From contig NZ_SAUF01000005.1 of NCBI RefSeq assembly GCF_004023665.1, positions 434,001 to 498,000 of the forward strand: 64,000 nucleotides of DNA, given 5' to 3'. Within the stretch, counting starts at the first letter, position 1. Each line of letters starts with the position of its first letter. The translations under genes and the position numbers were made by a program. This DNA is from Afifella aestuarii. GTDB lineage: Bacteria > Pseudomonadota > Alphaproteobacteria > Rhizobiales > Afifellaceae. Shown in pieces: positions 28,202-41,318 of the stretch. The notes under the pieces are model-generated. The model was not told where the DNA came from. It saw only the letters and a list, made by a program, of their open reading frames with translations, and did no database searches.

Positions 28202-28242
28202 CGGCACCGGTTCGTAGGCTGCGATTCCGCAGGGAGGTGCCG
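28202..28242. other. Compact structured element, possible RNA motif
   Basis: A perfect 7-bp outer stem (28202-28208 with 28236-28242) encloses a perfect 5-bp inner hairpin (28219-28223 with 28228-28232, loop ATTC). It lies 20 bases after the small ORF. A further hairpin AACCGGT/GCCGGTT follows at 28255-28277. I match it to no known riboswitch or small RNA class, and the strand is not certain. Confidence 0.4.
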
Positions 28243-28348
28243 TTGTTGGTGAGCAACCGGTGGCTCCTCGGCCGGTTTCATGGTGCTGGTCTCGGGTTGG
28301 GTGCGGGACGGCCGAGTGGGACGTGGTGGCCGCGTCGACCAGGGGCAA

Positions 28349-29563
28349 TCAATCCGCGGTGCCGGATTTTCGCTGGGGTACAGGGAGACCACCTGACGGC
28401 TCTGTGTCCGGAATGGCGTTCGGCGCCGTGAAGGTGAAGAGCAGGAACTGTGTGACCTGGCCAAGCGGGTTGAAATTGTCGTCTGAGGCAAGGACGAGCG
28501 AAGGCTGGCCGTCGATCATCGGGCCAAAGCTCGCAGCCTCGATGTTGTCTATGTCGAGGCTGAAGGTTCCTTCATCGAGGACGAGCCAGGGCGTCTTTCG
28601 CACCGCGCGGACATCGCGATCCGAAATGCTTTCGAGGCCGGAAATGTCGTCCGCCTCGTCGAGGTCGACGACATAGAGGGCGATGTGGTTGCCGACGCCC
28701 GCCGCATAAGCGCGTTCGACGACGAGGAGCCGACCGTCGGCGAGCGCGAGAGCTTCTGAAACGCCATTGTCGGCGCCGCCGAGCGGGAATGCGGGGGCGC
28801 GAAAAATGGGATCGGTCTCGTAGACATACTCTGCGACGACGTTGCCGGAGGCGAGGTCGAAGACGATGATGCGCGACGGGCTCCCGGCGTAGAGCGTCGC
28901 CTGGCTGCCGTCCTGAATGAGCGCGTTTTCGGTGATGGCGTAGAGGCGTGTGTTGTCCGGGGAGAGGGCGATCGCCTCAAAGCCGAGATTGTCGCGCACA
29001 CCCTGGGTGCCGTCGGGGCGGGTGACATCGTGGTGGGTGCCCGTGGGATTGGGCAGATAGGCGTCAGGCAAAGAGAGCTGGCCACTCGCGCGGCCGTCGA
29101 GGTCGGAAATGAAGATCGCCGGAGTGCCGTTCTCGTCGCCTTCGCTCGACCAGTAGAAATGTGTGCCGGCGGCGGCGAGCCTCAAAGCCTCTGGATCGAT
29201 TTCGCCTGCAGAGAACTGGCCGCCACCCGGCGGCCTGAGGACATGCATCGACGTGACGTCCATTCCGTGGATACCGTCGGCGTCAAGGGTCAGGCGGAGC
29301 GTGTAATATCGTGCCGGTCCACGCTGCGCTCGGTCGTCTGAGAGTGCGTAAAACGTGTCGTTCGCCGCATCGTAGTCGAGGCCGGAGATTCCCCCAAAAG
29401 GCGTTCCTTCGACCTCAAGGTTTTTCGGCAATGTCAGGGCCCCGCGGAAGACGGGTGGGGGCAGGCTGCCGGCCTCTTCTGCCTCTCCCGGGCTCGACGC
29501 CGCGATGGCTCCGAGAATTACGAGGAGGAGAGGGAGGCGGCAGAGAGGGGAGAGTGAGGGCAC
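28349..29563 (-). CDS. Secreted phytase-like esterase (esterase-like activity of phytase domain)
   Basis: A 404-residue exported protein. The GTG at 29563 starts a clear Sec signal peptide (MPSLSPLCRLPLLLVILG, then small residues to about residue 27); the frame is open further upstream but reads as arginine- and proline-rich nonsense. The mature part contains the FGGISGLDYDAANDTFYALSDD opening and GHHD/GFEAIALSPD/NGVSEALAL blades of a beta-propeller family annotated as esterase-like activity of phytase. Members act on phosphate or carboxyl esters in the periplasm, but the substrate is rarely known. It is transcribed away from dnaE. No terminator with a T tract was found after the stop. Confidence 0.82.
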   Translation of the reverse strand: MPSLSPLCRLPLLLVILGAIAASSPGEAEEAGSLPPPVFRGALTLPKNLEVEGTPFGGISGLDYDAANDTFYALSDDRAQRGPARYYTLRLTLDADGIHGMDVTSMHVLRPPGGGQFSAGEIDPEALRLAAAGTHFYWSSEGDENGTPAIFISDLDGRASGQLSLPDAYLPNPTGTHHDVTRPDGTQGVRDNLGFEAIALSPDNTRLYAITENALIQDGSQATLYAGSPSRIIVFDLASGNVVAEYVYETDPIFRAPAFPLGGADNGVSEALALADGRLLVVERAYAAGVGNHIALYVVDLDEADDISGLESISDRDVRAVRKTPWLVLDEGTFSLDIDNIEAASFGPMIDGQPSLVLASDDNFNPLGQVTQFLLFTFTAPNAIPDTEPSGGLPVPQRKSGTAD

Positions 29564-29713
29564 GATAGGTCTTCGGGCGATTCGTACTGTTCCTAGGAAA
29601 CGCAACTTGGCGACGGATCCATGACGGGACCATCGCGGGTTGGCTGACGTGGCGTCGCAGCGGGGTGGGGCGCAACGGCGACTGAGAGAGATGGGTGGGG
29701 ACGAGGGTCGCTC

Positions 29714-33223
<3,510 letters not shown>

Positions 33224-33262
33224 CGTGAGAGCGTGCAGGAGAGGGCGGCGCGTCCTCTCCTG

Positions 33263-33283
33263 ACCGCACGAGGTGCGGTTTTA
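33263..33283 (+). terminator. Rho-independent terminator of dnaE
   Basis: A perfect 7-bp stem (33263-33269 with 33273-33279), 3-base loop and TTT follow the dnaE stop by 40 bases. Confidence 0.8.
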
Positions 33284-33361
33284 GACGTTTTGTTCGCAAT
33301 CGCGCGACGCTGCTGGACCCTCTTCAACTTGCGAAGCGCGTCTCGCATGCCCATTTGGGCG

Positions 33362-33390
33362 TTGCAAAAAAGCCGCCCGCCCCTTATAGG
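33362..33390 (+). promoter_or_regulatory. Probable promoter of the rpsB-tsf run
   Basis: TTGCAA at 33362-33367 and TTATAG at 33384-33389 are spaced by 16 bases (TATAGG with 17). They lie between the dnaE terminator and rpsB, leaving a leader of about 85 bases. Confidence 0.55.
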
Positions 33391-33481
33391 GCCGGCCATC
33401 ACACACGCAGGGTATTTGCTTTAGAGGCATCCGGTGGCGGTCTGCCGTCCGTCCCTGCGGAGGTACAACCGGAGACGAAAA

Positions 33482-34639
33482 ATGGCGCTTCCTGATATTT
33501 CTATGCGCCAGCTGCTCGAGGCTGGCGTTCATTTCGGTCATCAATCTCACCGCTGGAACCCGAAGATGGCTCCGTACATCTTTGGTGAGCGGAACAATAT
33601 CCACATCATCGATCTCGCCCAGACGGTGCCGATGTTCTATCGCGCTCTGCAGGCCGTGAGCGATGTGGTCGCGCAGGGCGGTCGCGTGTTGTTCGTCGGC
33701 ACGAAGCGGCAGGCGTCTGAGGTCGTGGCCGATTCGGCACGCCGGTGCGCCCAGTATTACGTCAACTCCCGTTGGCTCGGCGGCATGCTTACCAACTGGA
33801 AGACGATCTCCAATTCCATTCAGCGGCTGAAGACGCTGGAAGGGATGCTCGAGGAAGGCGTCCAGGGCCTTACCAAGAAAGAGCGTCTGTCTCTGACGCG
33901 CGAACGCGACAAGCTTGAGCGCGCGCTTGGCGGCATCAAGGACATGGGCGGTATTCCGGATCTCCTCTTCGTCATCGATACGAACAAGGAATCGATCGCC
34001 GTCGCTGAGGCACGCCGGCTCAACATTCCGGTCGCCGCAGTCGTCGACAGCAACAGCGACCCCCAAGGCATTTCCTACCCGATCCCGGGCAACGACGACG
34101 CGGGTCGCGCGCTCGCCCTTTACTGCGATCTCGTCACACGGGCAGTCCTCGACGGCATTTCGCGCGGCCAGGGCGACATGGGCGTCGACATCGGCGCCTC
34201 TGAAGAGGTGAACGAGGCTGCGCTGGAAGATGCCAGCTTCGGCGGTGAAGTGCCGGAGGCCGGACCGGTGACCGAGGAAAGCGCCGCCAACCGTGATGTG
34301 CTCGTCGCGGCGGAAGCCGAGGCCGCCAATCCGGATCCCGAATCGAACGTGCAGACAGACAAGGCGCCGCCGTCGCCGGGCAAGGCCGGTGAAGTCGAGC
34401 CGCTGTTTGCGCGCCCTGAGGGCGACGCGGACGATCTGAAGAAGATCAATGGCGTCGGCCCGGTTTTGGAGCAGAAGCTGAATCAGCTCGGAATCACCCG
34501 CTACGCGCAGATCGCCGGTCTCGATCAGGCGGACACGGAGCGTCTCGACGCTGCGCTCGGATCCGCCGGCCGCGTTGAGCGCGAGGACTGGATCGCGCAG
34601 GCGACAGCGCTGGTGAAAGAACAGGAAGCCGCGGCCTAA
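33482..34639 (+). CDS. rpsB: 30S ribosomal protein S2 with C-terminal helix-hairpin-helix extension
   Basis: S2 joins the 30S subunit late and contacts S1 and the mRNA exit side. Residues 1 to about 235 are a normal S2 ([45 protein letters not shown]). A further 150 residues follow: an acidic linker rich in Ala, Glu and Pro, then from about residue 315 a domain with [19 protein letters not shown], the pattern of a helix-hairpin-helix fold. Typical S2 ends near residue 250. Similar tails occur in some rhizobial S2 and L21 proteins. ATG 33482 has a GGAGA ribosome site; upstream in-frame codons are rejected. The gene leads the run rpsB-tsf-pyrH-frr. Confidence 0.95.
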   Translation: MALPDISMRQLLEAGVHFGHQSHRWNPKMAPYIFGERNNIHIIDLAQTVPMFYRALQAVSDVVAQGGRVLFVGTKRQASEVVADSARRCAQYYVNSRWLGGMLTNWKTISNSIQRLKTLEGMLEEGVQGLTKKERLSLTRERDKLERALGGIKDMGGIPDLLFVIDTNKESIAVAEARRLNIPVAAVVDSNSDPQGISYPIPGNDDAGRALALYCDLVTRAVLDGISRGQGDMGVDIGASEEVNEAALEDASFGGEVPEAGPVTEESAANRDVLVAAEAEAANPDPESNVQTDKAPPSPGKAGEVEPLFARPEGDADDLKKINGVGPVLEQKLNQLGITRYAQIAGLDQADTERLDAALGSAGRVEREDWIAQATALVKEQEAAA

Positions 34640-34670
34640 GGCTGCGCACACGCAAGAGAGGACATGATCG

Positions 34671-35597
34671 ATGGCTGTAACGGCCCAGATGGTCAAGGAG
34701 CTGCGCGACAAGACCGGCGCCGGCATGATGGACTGCAAGACCGCGTTGCAGGAGGCGGATGGCGACATGGATGCCGCCGTCGACTGGCTGCGCGCAAAAG
34801 GTCTGGCGAAGGCTGCGAAGAAGGCAGGCCGCGTCGCCGCTGAAGGTCTCATCGGTATCGCCGAGGCGGACGGTAAGGCCGCCATCGTCGAGGTGAACTC
34901 CGAGACCGATTTCGTTGCCCGCAACGATCAATTTCAGGCGCTCGTGTTGAAGGTCGCGGAAGCGGCCCTCTCCACCGACGGCTCTGTCGCCGCAGTCAAG
35001 GCAGCCGATATGGCAGGTGCCGGAAAGAGCGTCGAAGGCGCTCTGACGGACGCCGTCGCCACGATCGGCGAAAACATGGTGCTGCGTCGCTCGGCGGTCC
35101 TTGAGGCTAATCCGGGTGTCGTTGCCACCTACGTGCACGCAGCCTCCGCGCCGGGCCTTGGCAAGATCGGTGTCCTGGTCGCGCTGCAGTCGAACGGCGA
35201 CAAGGAAAAACTTGCCGCTCTCGGCCGCCAGATTGCGATGCATATCGCGGCTGCTAGCCCGCTTTCCGTCGATGTCGATGGGCTTGATGCGGACGTGGTT
35301 GCGCGTGAGCGCGCGGTTTTCGCTGAGCAGGCACGCGAATCCGGCAAGCCGGCCAACATCATCGAGAAGATGGTCGATGGCCGGATGCGCAAGTTCTACG
35401 AGGAATCGGTGCTTTTGAAGCAGGCTTTCGTTATCGACCCGGACAAGTCGGTCGAGCAGGCAATTGCCGATGCCGAGAAAGACGCCGGCGCTGCGATTGC
35501 TCTGACCAACTTCGTTTGCTTCCGCCTGGGTGAGGGCGTGGAGCGCGAAGAAGAAGACTTCGCCGCCGAAGTTGCCGCTGCTGCCGGCAGCCGCTGA
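34671..35597 (+). CDS. tsf: Elongation factor Ts
   Basis: Guanine nucleotide exchange factor for EF-Tu (308 residues). The N-terminal motif [25 protein letters not shown] and the TDFVARND segment that contacts the EF-Tu magnesium site are present, followed by the two-part core domain. It starts 31 bases after rpsB with AGAGAGG upstream. A 6-bp CCGCGC/GCGCGG hairpin (35604-35622) without T tract follows the stop. Confidence 0.97.
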   Translation: MAVTAQMVKELRDKTGAGMMDCKTALQEADGDMDAAVDWLRAKGLAKAAKKAGRVAAEGLIGIAEADGKAAIVEVNSETDFVARNDQFQALVLKVAEAALSTDGSVAAVKAADMAGAGKSVEGALTDAVATIGENMVLRRSAVLEANPGVVATYVHAASAPGLGKIGVLVALQSNGDKEKLAALGRQIAMHIAAASPLSVDVDGLDADVVARERAVFAEQARESGKPANIIEKMVDGRMRKFYEESVLLKQAFVIDPDKSVEQAIADAEKDAGAAIALTNFVCFRLGEGVEREEEDFAAEVAAAAGSR

Positions 35598-35683
35598 ATA
35601 GACCCGCGCACTCTTCGCGCGGAGCAAAGAGACAGGGGCGCGAACGTGTCGGGCCGCAAACCGAGTAAGGAATGCAGGCATTT

Positions 35684-36433
35684 ATGAGCGAACGTCCGCG
35701 CCCCAAAAGAATTCTTCTGAAGCTTTCCGGCGAAGCCCTGATGGGCAATCAGCCCTTCGGCATCGACGACAATGTCGTCCGCGCCTTCGCAACGGAAATC
35801 GTTGCCGTCCACAACGCTGGCACTGAGCTTGCGATCGTCATCGGCGGCGGCAACATCTTCCGCGGAGTGGCCATCGCCGCAGGCGGCGGAGACCGCGTCA
35901 CGGGCGACCATATGGGCATGCTCGCGACGGTGATGAATGCGCTCGCCGTCGAAGCGGCGATTGAGCGCTTGGGTGTGTCAGCCCGCGCCATGTCGGCGAT
36001 CGAAATGCCTTCCGTCTGCGAGACCTACGTGCATCGGCGTGCCGCGTGGCACATGGACGAGCGGCGCGTGGTCGTGCTTGCGGGCGGCACAGGCAATCCG
36101 TTCTTTACGACGGATTCCGGTGCGGCGCTGAGAGCACTTGAACTGGAGTGCGATGCGCTTCTCAAGGGAACCCAGGTCGACGGTGTCTATTCGGCTGATC
36201 CGCGTCTGGATCCGACCGCGACCCTCTACGAGACGGTCAGCTATCAAGAGGTCATCGCCAAGGATCTCCAGATCATGGATACGGCAGCTTTCTCGCTTGC
36301 TCGCGACAATAGCTTGCCGATAATCGTATTCAACATTCACCAGCCGGGGGCGCTCGCCCGCATCGTCGCTGGGGAGGCCGTCGGAACCCTCATTTCCGGC
36401 GACCGCAAAAACGAAATCCGGGGAAAACCATGA
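35684..36433 (+). CDS. pyrH: UMP kinase
   Basis: Hexameric bacterial UMP kinase (249 residues) that makes UDP for RNA, DNA and sugar-nucleotide synthesis; it belongs to the amino acid kinase family. Seen are [13 protein letters not shown], the [10 protein letters not shown] glycine loop, and [18 protein letters not shown] with [18 protein letters not shown] 35684 and ATG 35672 are in frame; the first is too close to its AAGGA, so I prefer 35684. The stop overlaps frr by 4 bases. Confidence 0.96.
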   Translation: MSERPRPKRILLKLSGEALMGNQPFGIDDNVVRAFATEIVAVHNAGTELAIVIGGGNIFRGVAIAAGGGDRVTGDHMGMLATVMNALAVEAAIERLGVSARAMSAIEMPSVCETYVHRRAAWHMDERRVVVLAGGTGNPFFTTDSGAALRALELECDALLKGTQVDGVYSADPRLDPTATLYETVSYQEVIAKDLQIMDTAAFSLARDNSLPIIVFNIHQPGALARIVAGEAVGTLISGDRKNEIRGKP

Positions 36434-36990
36434 GTGAAGGCGTCGATTTCAAGGACATCAAACGACGGATGGACGGAGCCGTCTCCGTGTTGCGCACCGA
36501 GCTTGCGGGTCTGCGCACCGGCCGGGCATCTCCGAACCTTCTCGATCCGATCACTGTGAGTGCTTACGGCTCGCAGATGCCGATTTCGCAGGTCGGCACG
36601 GTGAGCGTTCCTGAATCGCGCATGCTTTCGGTGCAGGTGTGGGACCAGTCGCTCGTCGGCGCAGTCGACAGAGCGATCCGGGATTCCAACCTTGGCCTCA
36701 ACCCGATCATGGAAGGCACTCTTCTGCGAATCCCCATCCCCGAGCTCAACGCGGAGCGTCGGCAGGAGATGGTGAAGGTTGCTCACAAATATGCCGAGAA
36801 CGCGCGCGTATCCGTCCGCCATGTCCGCCGTGACGGCATGGAGGTGCTGAAGAAGTCCGAAAAGGACGGCGAGATCAGCCAGGACGAGAGCAGGGGCCAG
36901 TCTGACCGTATTCAGTCCCTTACGGACGAGCATATTGCCGCAATTGACGACATGCTCGGCCATAAGGAAAAGGAGATTATGCAGGTCTAA
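36430..36990 (+). CDS. frr: Ribosome recycling factor
   Basis: A 186-residue tRNA-shaped protein that, with EF-G, splits the ribosome after termination. The long three-helix bundle and the family stretch [16 protein letters not shown] followed by [17 protein letters not shown] are clear. ATG 36430 overlaps the pyrH stop. A 149-base gap follows before uppS, with no terminator seen. Confidence 0.97.
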   Translation: MSEGVDFKDIKRRMDGAVSVLRTELAGLRTGRASPNLLDPITVSAYGSQMPISQVGTVSVPESRMLSVQVWDQSLVGAVDRAIRDSNLGLNPIMEGTLLRIPIPELNAERRQEMVKVAHKYAENARVSVRHVRRDGMEVLKKSEKDGEISQDESRGQSDRIQSLTDEHIAAIDDMLGHKEKEIMQV

Positions 36991-37139
36991 AGACGGTTGC
37001 GCCTTCGCGCTGGCCACCGGACCTCTGGTTGCGTTAGCCTCTCGCGATAGCACTCGTTCAGCCGGTAGGGGCACTGGCTTTACGTTTTCCGCTTATGATT
37101 GGCGCAACTGGAGCGCGAGCACGCAGGCGGCAGAGAGGC

Positions 37140-37895
37140 ATGGGGACACTAGCGCAGATCGATCCGGCGCAGCGCGCGCGGTCTGGCGGGGAAATTCCCG
37201 CGCACGTAGCCATTATAATGGATGGCAACGGCCGTTGGGCGAGTGCTCGTGGTCTGCCTCGGATCGAGGGGCATCGCCGAGGGGTCGAGTCCGTTCGCCG
37301 GACAGTGCGCCACGCGGGTGATCGCGGCGTGCGGGTCCTGACTCTCTTCACTTTTTCCTCCGAAAACTGGTCGCGGCCGCGCAGCGAGATCAACGACCTT
37401 TTCAATCTTCTGCGCTTCTTCATCCGCAACGATCTCGCCGAGTTGAAGAAGAACGGCGTTCGCATCCGCGTCATCGGGCGCCGCGAAGGCCTGCCGAAGG
37501 ATATTGCCGCTCTCGTCGAGAAGGCTGAGATGGAGACGCGAGGCAATGACGGTCTCGTGCTGCAGGTCGCCTTCAATTATGGCGGCCGCGACGAGCTGGT
37601 GCGCGCCATGCGGCGGATCGGCGAGAAAATGGTTCGTGGCGAGATCGACCCGGCCGACTTCTCTGAACGCGTCTTTGCCGAGCATCTCGATACGGCCGGC
37701 ATCTCTGATCCGGATCTTCTGATCCGCACATCCGGTGAAGCGCGCATCAGCAACTTTCTTCTCTGGCAGCTCGCTTACACGGAATTCGTCTTTCTCCCGG
37801 TCTACTGGCCGGATTTCGACGAGAACGAATTCGACGCTGCAATCGCCGAGTTTCACAGTCGCGATCGCCGTTTTGGAGGGCTGACAGGTGTCTGA
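37140..37895 (+). CDS. uppS: Isoprenyl transferase (undecaprenyl diphosphate synthase)
   Basis: Cis-prenyltransferase (251 residues) that makes the C55 lipid carrier for peptidoglycan and other polymers. Catalytic Asp28 lies in [11 protein letters not shown], followed by [20 protein letters not shown], and the substrate-binding [20 protein letters not shown]. An upstream in-frame ATG at 37095 lacks a ribosome site; ATG 37140 has AGGCGG about nine bases away. The end overlaps cdsA by 8 bases. Confidence 0.94.
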   Translation: MGTLAQIDPAQRARSGGEIPAHVAIIMDGNGRWASARGLPRIEGHRRGVESVRRTVRHAGDRGVRVLTLFTFSSENWSRPRSEINDLFNLLRFFIRNDLAELKKNGVRIRVIGRREGLPKDIAALVEKAEMETRGNDGLVLQVAFNYGGRDELVRAMRRIGEKMVRGEIDPADFSERVFAEHLDTAGISDPDLLIRTSGEARISNFLLWQLAYTEFVFLPVYWPDFDENEFDAAIAEFHSRDRRFGGLTGV

Positions 37896-38772
37896 GGGCA
37901 GGGGCATTTTTTCATTCGACAAGAGCGATCTTCCGACGCGCGTGGTCTCCGCGGCGATCCTGCTGCCGCTCGCGATCCTGCCGACATGGTTCGGCGGCAC
38001 TGCCTTTCTTCTTCTCGTTCTCGTTCTGGCGCTCCTCGTTTTCTACGAATGGACGCGCATGAGCGAATGTGAGCAGCCTCAGGCTTGGCGGATCGGTGAG
38101 GGGCTGCTTCTGGCCTTCGCGCTTCTCGTGACCTTCGGTGGCTTGCCGGGGGGTGGGATCCTGCTTCTGTTGCTGCCGCTCGTGGCGGTCCCGCTCGTCG
38201 CCTCGGGGACGGTTCTGTTCGATCAAGGCGTGGCGAGCGGCCAAAGCGCCGGTGCGCGCGATCGGCGGCCGCTTTGGCTCGCGCTTGGCGTTCTCTATGC
38301 CGGCGTTCCGAGCGTGGCCCTCTTGGCTCTGCGCGCTGATGCCGAGACGGGCCGCCTCGTGCTCTTCTTCTTACTGTTCGTCGTCTGGGTCACGGATATC
38401 GCGGCTTATTTTGGTGGGCGCGCTATCGGGGGGAAGAAACTCTGGCCGCGCGTCTCTCCGTCGAAAACCTGGTCGGGCGCTGCGACCGGCGCGGCCGGCG
38501 CGCTCGTCGTGGGTATTTTGTTCGCGGTTTTCACCGAATCTCGATGGGCGTCCGCGATCGGCGCCGCATTGATCCTGTCGGTCGCGGCGCAGCTTGGAGA
38601 CCTCGGGGAATCGGCGATGAAACGTCGGTTCGGCGCCAAGGATTCCGGCCGTCTTATCCCGGGGCACGGTGGTCTGATGGACCGGATCGATGGGCTTTAT
38701 GCGGCGGCCGTCGTCGCCGTCCTGCTGGCGCTCAGTGGTTTCGCCGCCCCCATTCCAGATTGGACACAGTAA
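37888..38772 (+). CDS. cdsA: Phosphatidate cytidylyltransferase
   Basis: Integral membrane enzyme (294 residues, about eight helices) that turns phosphatidic acid and CTP into CDP-diacylglycerol, the precursor of all phospholipids. The family signature is intact near the end: [29 protein letters not shown] and the [12 protein letters not shown] motif. GTG 37888 has GGAGGG seven bases upstream. It is packed between uppS and dxr (1 base before the dxr start). Confidence 0.95.
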   Translation: MSEGRGIFSFDKSDLPTRVVSAAILLPLAILPTWFGGTAFLLLVLVLALLVFYEWTRMSECEQPQAWRIGEGLLLAFALLVTFGGLPGGGILLLLLPLVAVPLVASGTVLFDQGVASGQSAGARDRRPLWLALGVLYAGVPSVALLALRADAETGRLVLFFLLFVVWVTDIAAYFGGRAIGGKKLWPRVSPSKTWSGAATGAAGALVVGILFAVFTESRWASAIGAALILSVAAQLGDLGESAMKRRFGAKDSGRLIPGHGGLMDRIDGLYAAAVVAVLLALSGFAAPIPDWTQ

Positions 38773-38773
38773 A

Positions 38774-39955
38774 ATGGCACGTATCGTCACCATTCTCGGC
38801 GCCACAGGTTCCATCGGAAAGAGCACTGTGGACCTCATGGAGCGCGATCTCGCGCGCGAGGGCGGCCCGGCGTTCAAGGTGCGTGCGGTGACCGCGGGGA
38901 CGAAGGTCGATGAGCTTGCGGATGTCGCCCGTCGCGTCAAAGCCGAAAGCGCCGTCATCCGCGACAAGAGCCGTTATGGCCGCTTGAAAGAAGCGCTGGA
39001 CGGGACCGGAATCAGGGTGTCGGCCGGTGACGACGCCGTCTGCGAGGCGGCGGCCGAGCCTGCCGATCGGGTTCTGTCCGCGATTGTCGGTGCGGCTGGT
39101 GTTGCGCCCACGGCGGCGGCGATTCGCGCTGGCAACGACATTGCCCTAGCCAACAAGGAATGCCTCATCTGCGCTGGCTCGTCGTTCATGGCGCTGGCGC
39201 GCGAAAAGGGTGTGCGCATCCTGCCGGTCGATTCGGAACACAACGCCATTTTTCAGTTGCTGGTCGACGTCGATCCGGCGTCGGTCGATCGGCTCGTCCT
39301 GACCGCTTCGGGCGGGCCGTTCCGCGCCAAGACCGCCGACGAGCTCGCCAAGGTGACCGTCGATGAAGCTCTGCATCATCCGACGTGGTCGATGGGGCCG
39401 AAAATTACTGTCGATTCGGCAACCTTGATGAACAAGGGGCTGGAATTGATCGAGGCGCGGCATCTCTTCGGCTTCCCGCCGGAGCAGCTCGGCGTTCTCA
39501 TTCATCCGCAATCGAAGGTTCATGCCTTCGTCGTCTTCCGAGACGGTTCGTGGCATGGTGAGCTTGGCGCGCCGGACATGCGCCGCCCAATCGACTACTG
39601 TCTCAATTGGCCGGAGAGGGCAGAGCGGGCGACAAGCCATCTCGATCTCGCCGAGGTCGGGACGCTCTCCTTTGAAAAGCCCGATTCGGAGCGCTTTCCC
39701 GCACTGAGGATCGCCCGCGAGGCCATGGTCGCAGGCCGCGGCGCGCCCACTGTGTTGAATGCGGCCAACGAAATTGCCGTTGCGGCCTTTCTCGATCGGC
39801 GCATTGGGTTCATGACGATCCCGCAGCTTGTTGAGCGCGTGCTGGAAGAGGCCGACAAGGCCGGGCTGATGCACGAGCCGGAGACGGTCGAGGCGGCGCT
39901 TGTTCTTGATGGCCAGGCGCGCGATCTCGCGGCCGGGCGTCTGCTGGCGGCCTGA
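38774..39955 (+). CDS. dxr: 1-deoxy-D-xylulose 5-phosphate reductoisomerase
   Basis: NADPH-dependent second step of the MEP isoprenoid pathway (393 residues), making methylerythritol phosphate that later feeds UppS. Visible are the nucleotide-binding GATGSIGKSTVDL, the substrate and metal residues in LPVDSEHNAIFQ, the flexible loop with HPTWSMGPKITVDSATLMNK, and the four-helix C-terminus. ATG 38774 starts directly after the cdsA stop. Confidence 0.97.
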   Translation: MARIVTILGATGSIGKSTVDLMERDLAREGGPAFKVRAVTAGTKVDELADVARRVKAESAVIRDKSRYGRLKEALDGTGIRVSAGDDAVCEAAAEPADRVLSAIVGAAGVAPTAAAIRAGNDIALANKECLICAGSSFMALAREKGVRILPVDSEHNAIFQLLVDVDPASVDRLVLTASGGPFRAKTADELAKVTVDEALHHPTWSMGPKITVDSATLMNKGLELIEARHLFGFPPEQLGVLIHPQSKVHAFVVFRDGSWHGELGAPDMRRPIDYCLNWPERAERATSHLDLAEVGTLSFEKPDSERFPALRIAREAMVAGRGAPTVLNAANEIAVAAFLDRRIGFMTIPQLVERVLEEADKAGLMHEPETVEAALVLDGQARDLAAGRLLAA

Positions 39956-40025
39956 GCCCGCAACGAACGGCGAGTCAGACGAGGCGAATGCCGATCAACG
40001 ACACGGATAAGGAGGAAGCACACAC

Positions 40026-41159
40026 ATGCTAGAAACCCTGAGTTCGGCTGGTGAGGTCGCTTTCTTCTACGTCGTGCCGGCGCTCGTCGTGCTGATGGTT
40101 GTCGTGTTCATCCATGAGCTCGGGCATTTTCTCGTCGCGCGCTGGTGCGGGGTAGAAATCTCCACGTTCTCCATCGGCTTCGGGCGCGAGCTTTTCGGTT
40201 TCGATGATCGACACGGCACGCGCTGGCGGGTGAGCGCGATTCCCTTGGGCGGCTATGTGAAGTTCGTCGGCGACGAGAATGACGCGAGCTTCCCGGATCC
40301 TGAGGTTTTGGCGGCGACGACGCCGGAAGAACGCGCGGGCCTCTTCCATTTCAAGCCGGTCTGGCAACGGGCGGCCGTCGTGTTTGCCGGACCATTTGCG
40401 AATTTCATTCTCGCCGTCGTTCTCTTTGCGGCCGTTTTCGGCACGATCGGCAAGCCGGTGACGACGCCTCTGGTGGAGATCGTCAACCCGGGCAGCGCCG
40501 CGGAAGAGGCAGGCTTCGAGCCCGGCGACACGATTGTCGCGATTGACGGAAGTCATGTTGAGACATTCACGGACGTTCAGCGCGTTGTCGCGCTCGCCTC
40601 CGGCGAGACGCTTCATTTCACGGTCGAGCGCGACGGGCGTGAGATCGAACTGACCGCGACCCCGCAGCGTCAGGAAATTCCTGACGGGCTCGGTGGCACG
40701 CAACGCATCGGCGTCTTGGGCGTCTCGCGGGCGGCCGATGTGAAGCTGGAGCGCTTCGGCCCGATCGGCGCCATAGGGGAGGGGATGCGGGAAACCTATG
40801 TCGTGGTCGAGCGCACGCTGACCTATGTCGGCCGCATCTTTAGAGGCCGGGAGAACGCCGACCAGCTGAGCGGTCCGCTGCGCGTGGCGCAGGTCTCTGG
40901 CGTGGTGGCCGAATCGGGCGGCATCCCGGGGCTCGTTCATCTCGCCGCGATTCTCTCCGTTTCGATCGGTCTCTTGAACCTTTTCCCTGTTCCGATGCTC
41001 GATGGTGGGCATCTCGTGTTCTACCTGATCGAGGCGATACGCGGCCGGCCGCTCGGGCCACGAGCCCAGGAGATGGGTTTTCGCATCGGCTTCGCGCTCG
41101 TCATCATGCTTTTCGTCTTCGTCACCTTTAACGATATCGTAAGGATGACGGGGATTTGA
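40026..41159 (+). CDS. rseP: RIP metalloprotease RseP
   Basis: Site-2 type intramembrane zinc protease (377 residues), which cuts anti-sigma factors and leftover signal peptides within the inner membrane. The zinc motif HELGH (residues 30-34) and the third ligand in PVPMLDGGHLVFYLIE are intact. One PDZ domain sits between (residues about 135-215), against two in E. coli RseP, which is common in alphaproteobacteria. AAGGAGG lies nine bases before ATG 40026. The next gene, bamA, fits a role in envelope stress. Confidence 0.95.
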   Translation: MLETLSSAGEVAFFYVVPALVVLMVVVFIHELGHFLVARWCGVEISTFSIGFGRELFGFDDRHGTRWRVSAIPLGGYVKFVGDENDASFPDPEVLAATTPEERAGLFHFKPVWQRAAVVFAGPFANFILAVVLFAAVFGTIGKPVTTPLVEIVNPGSAAEEAGFEPGDTIVAIDGSHVETFTDVQRVVALASGETLHFTVERDGREIELTATPQRQEIPDGLGGTQRIGVLGVSRAADVKLERFGPIGAIGEGMRETYVVVERTLTYVGRIFRGRENADQLSGPLRVAQVSGVVAESGGIPGLVHLAAILSVSIGLLNLFPVPMLDGGHLVFYLIEAIRGRPLGPRAQEMGFRIGFALVIMLFVFVTFNDIVRMTGI

Positions 41160-41318
41160 GTGCCGTTGCCGAATGGCCACTTGACCATCAAAAACGGCCG
41201 TATCGCTTGGGTTGCCAGTTGCTTCGCGCCGGTATCCCTGCGATACGAACGGCACAATCCGCGGCCCTTCACGCGTATCTGGGCGGCTCCGCAGACAAGA
41301 GACCGGGCAAAACGGCAC

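Noticed and set aside
28202-28242. Cobalamin or other known riboswitch
   Set aside because: The nested stems lack the conserved core sequences of the classes I know, and no matching metabolic gene follows.
33281-34924. 547-codon minus-strand frame across rpsB and tsf
   Set aside because: It crosses two certain genes and the rpsB promoter region; no family signal.
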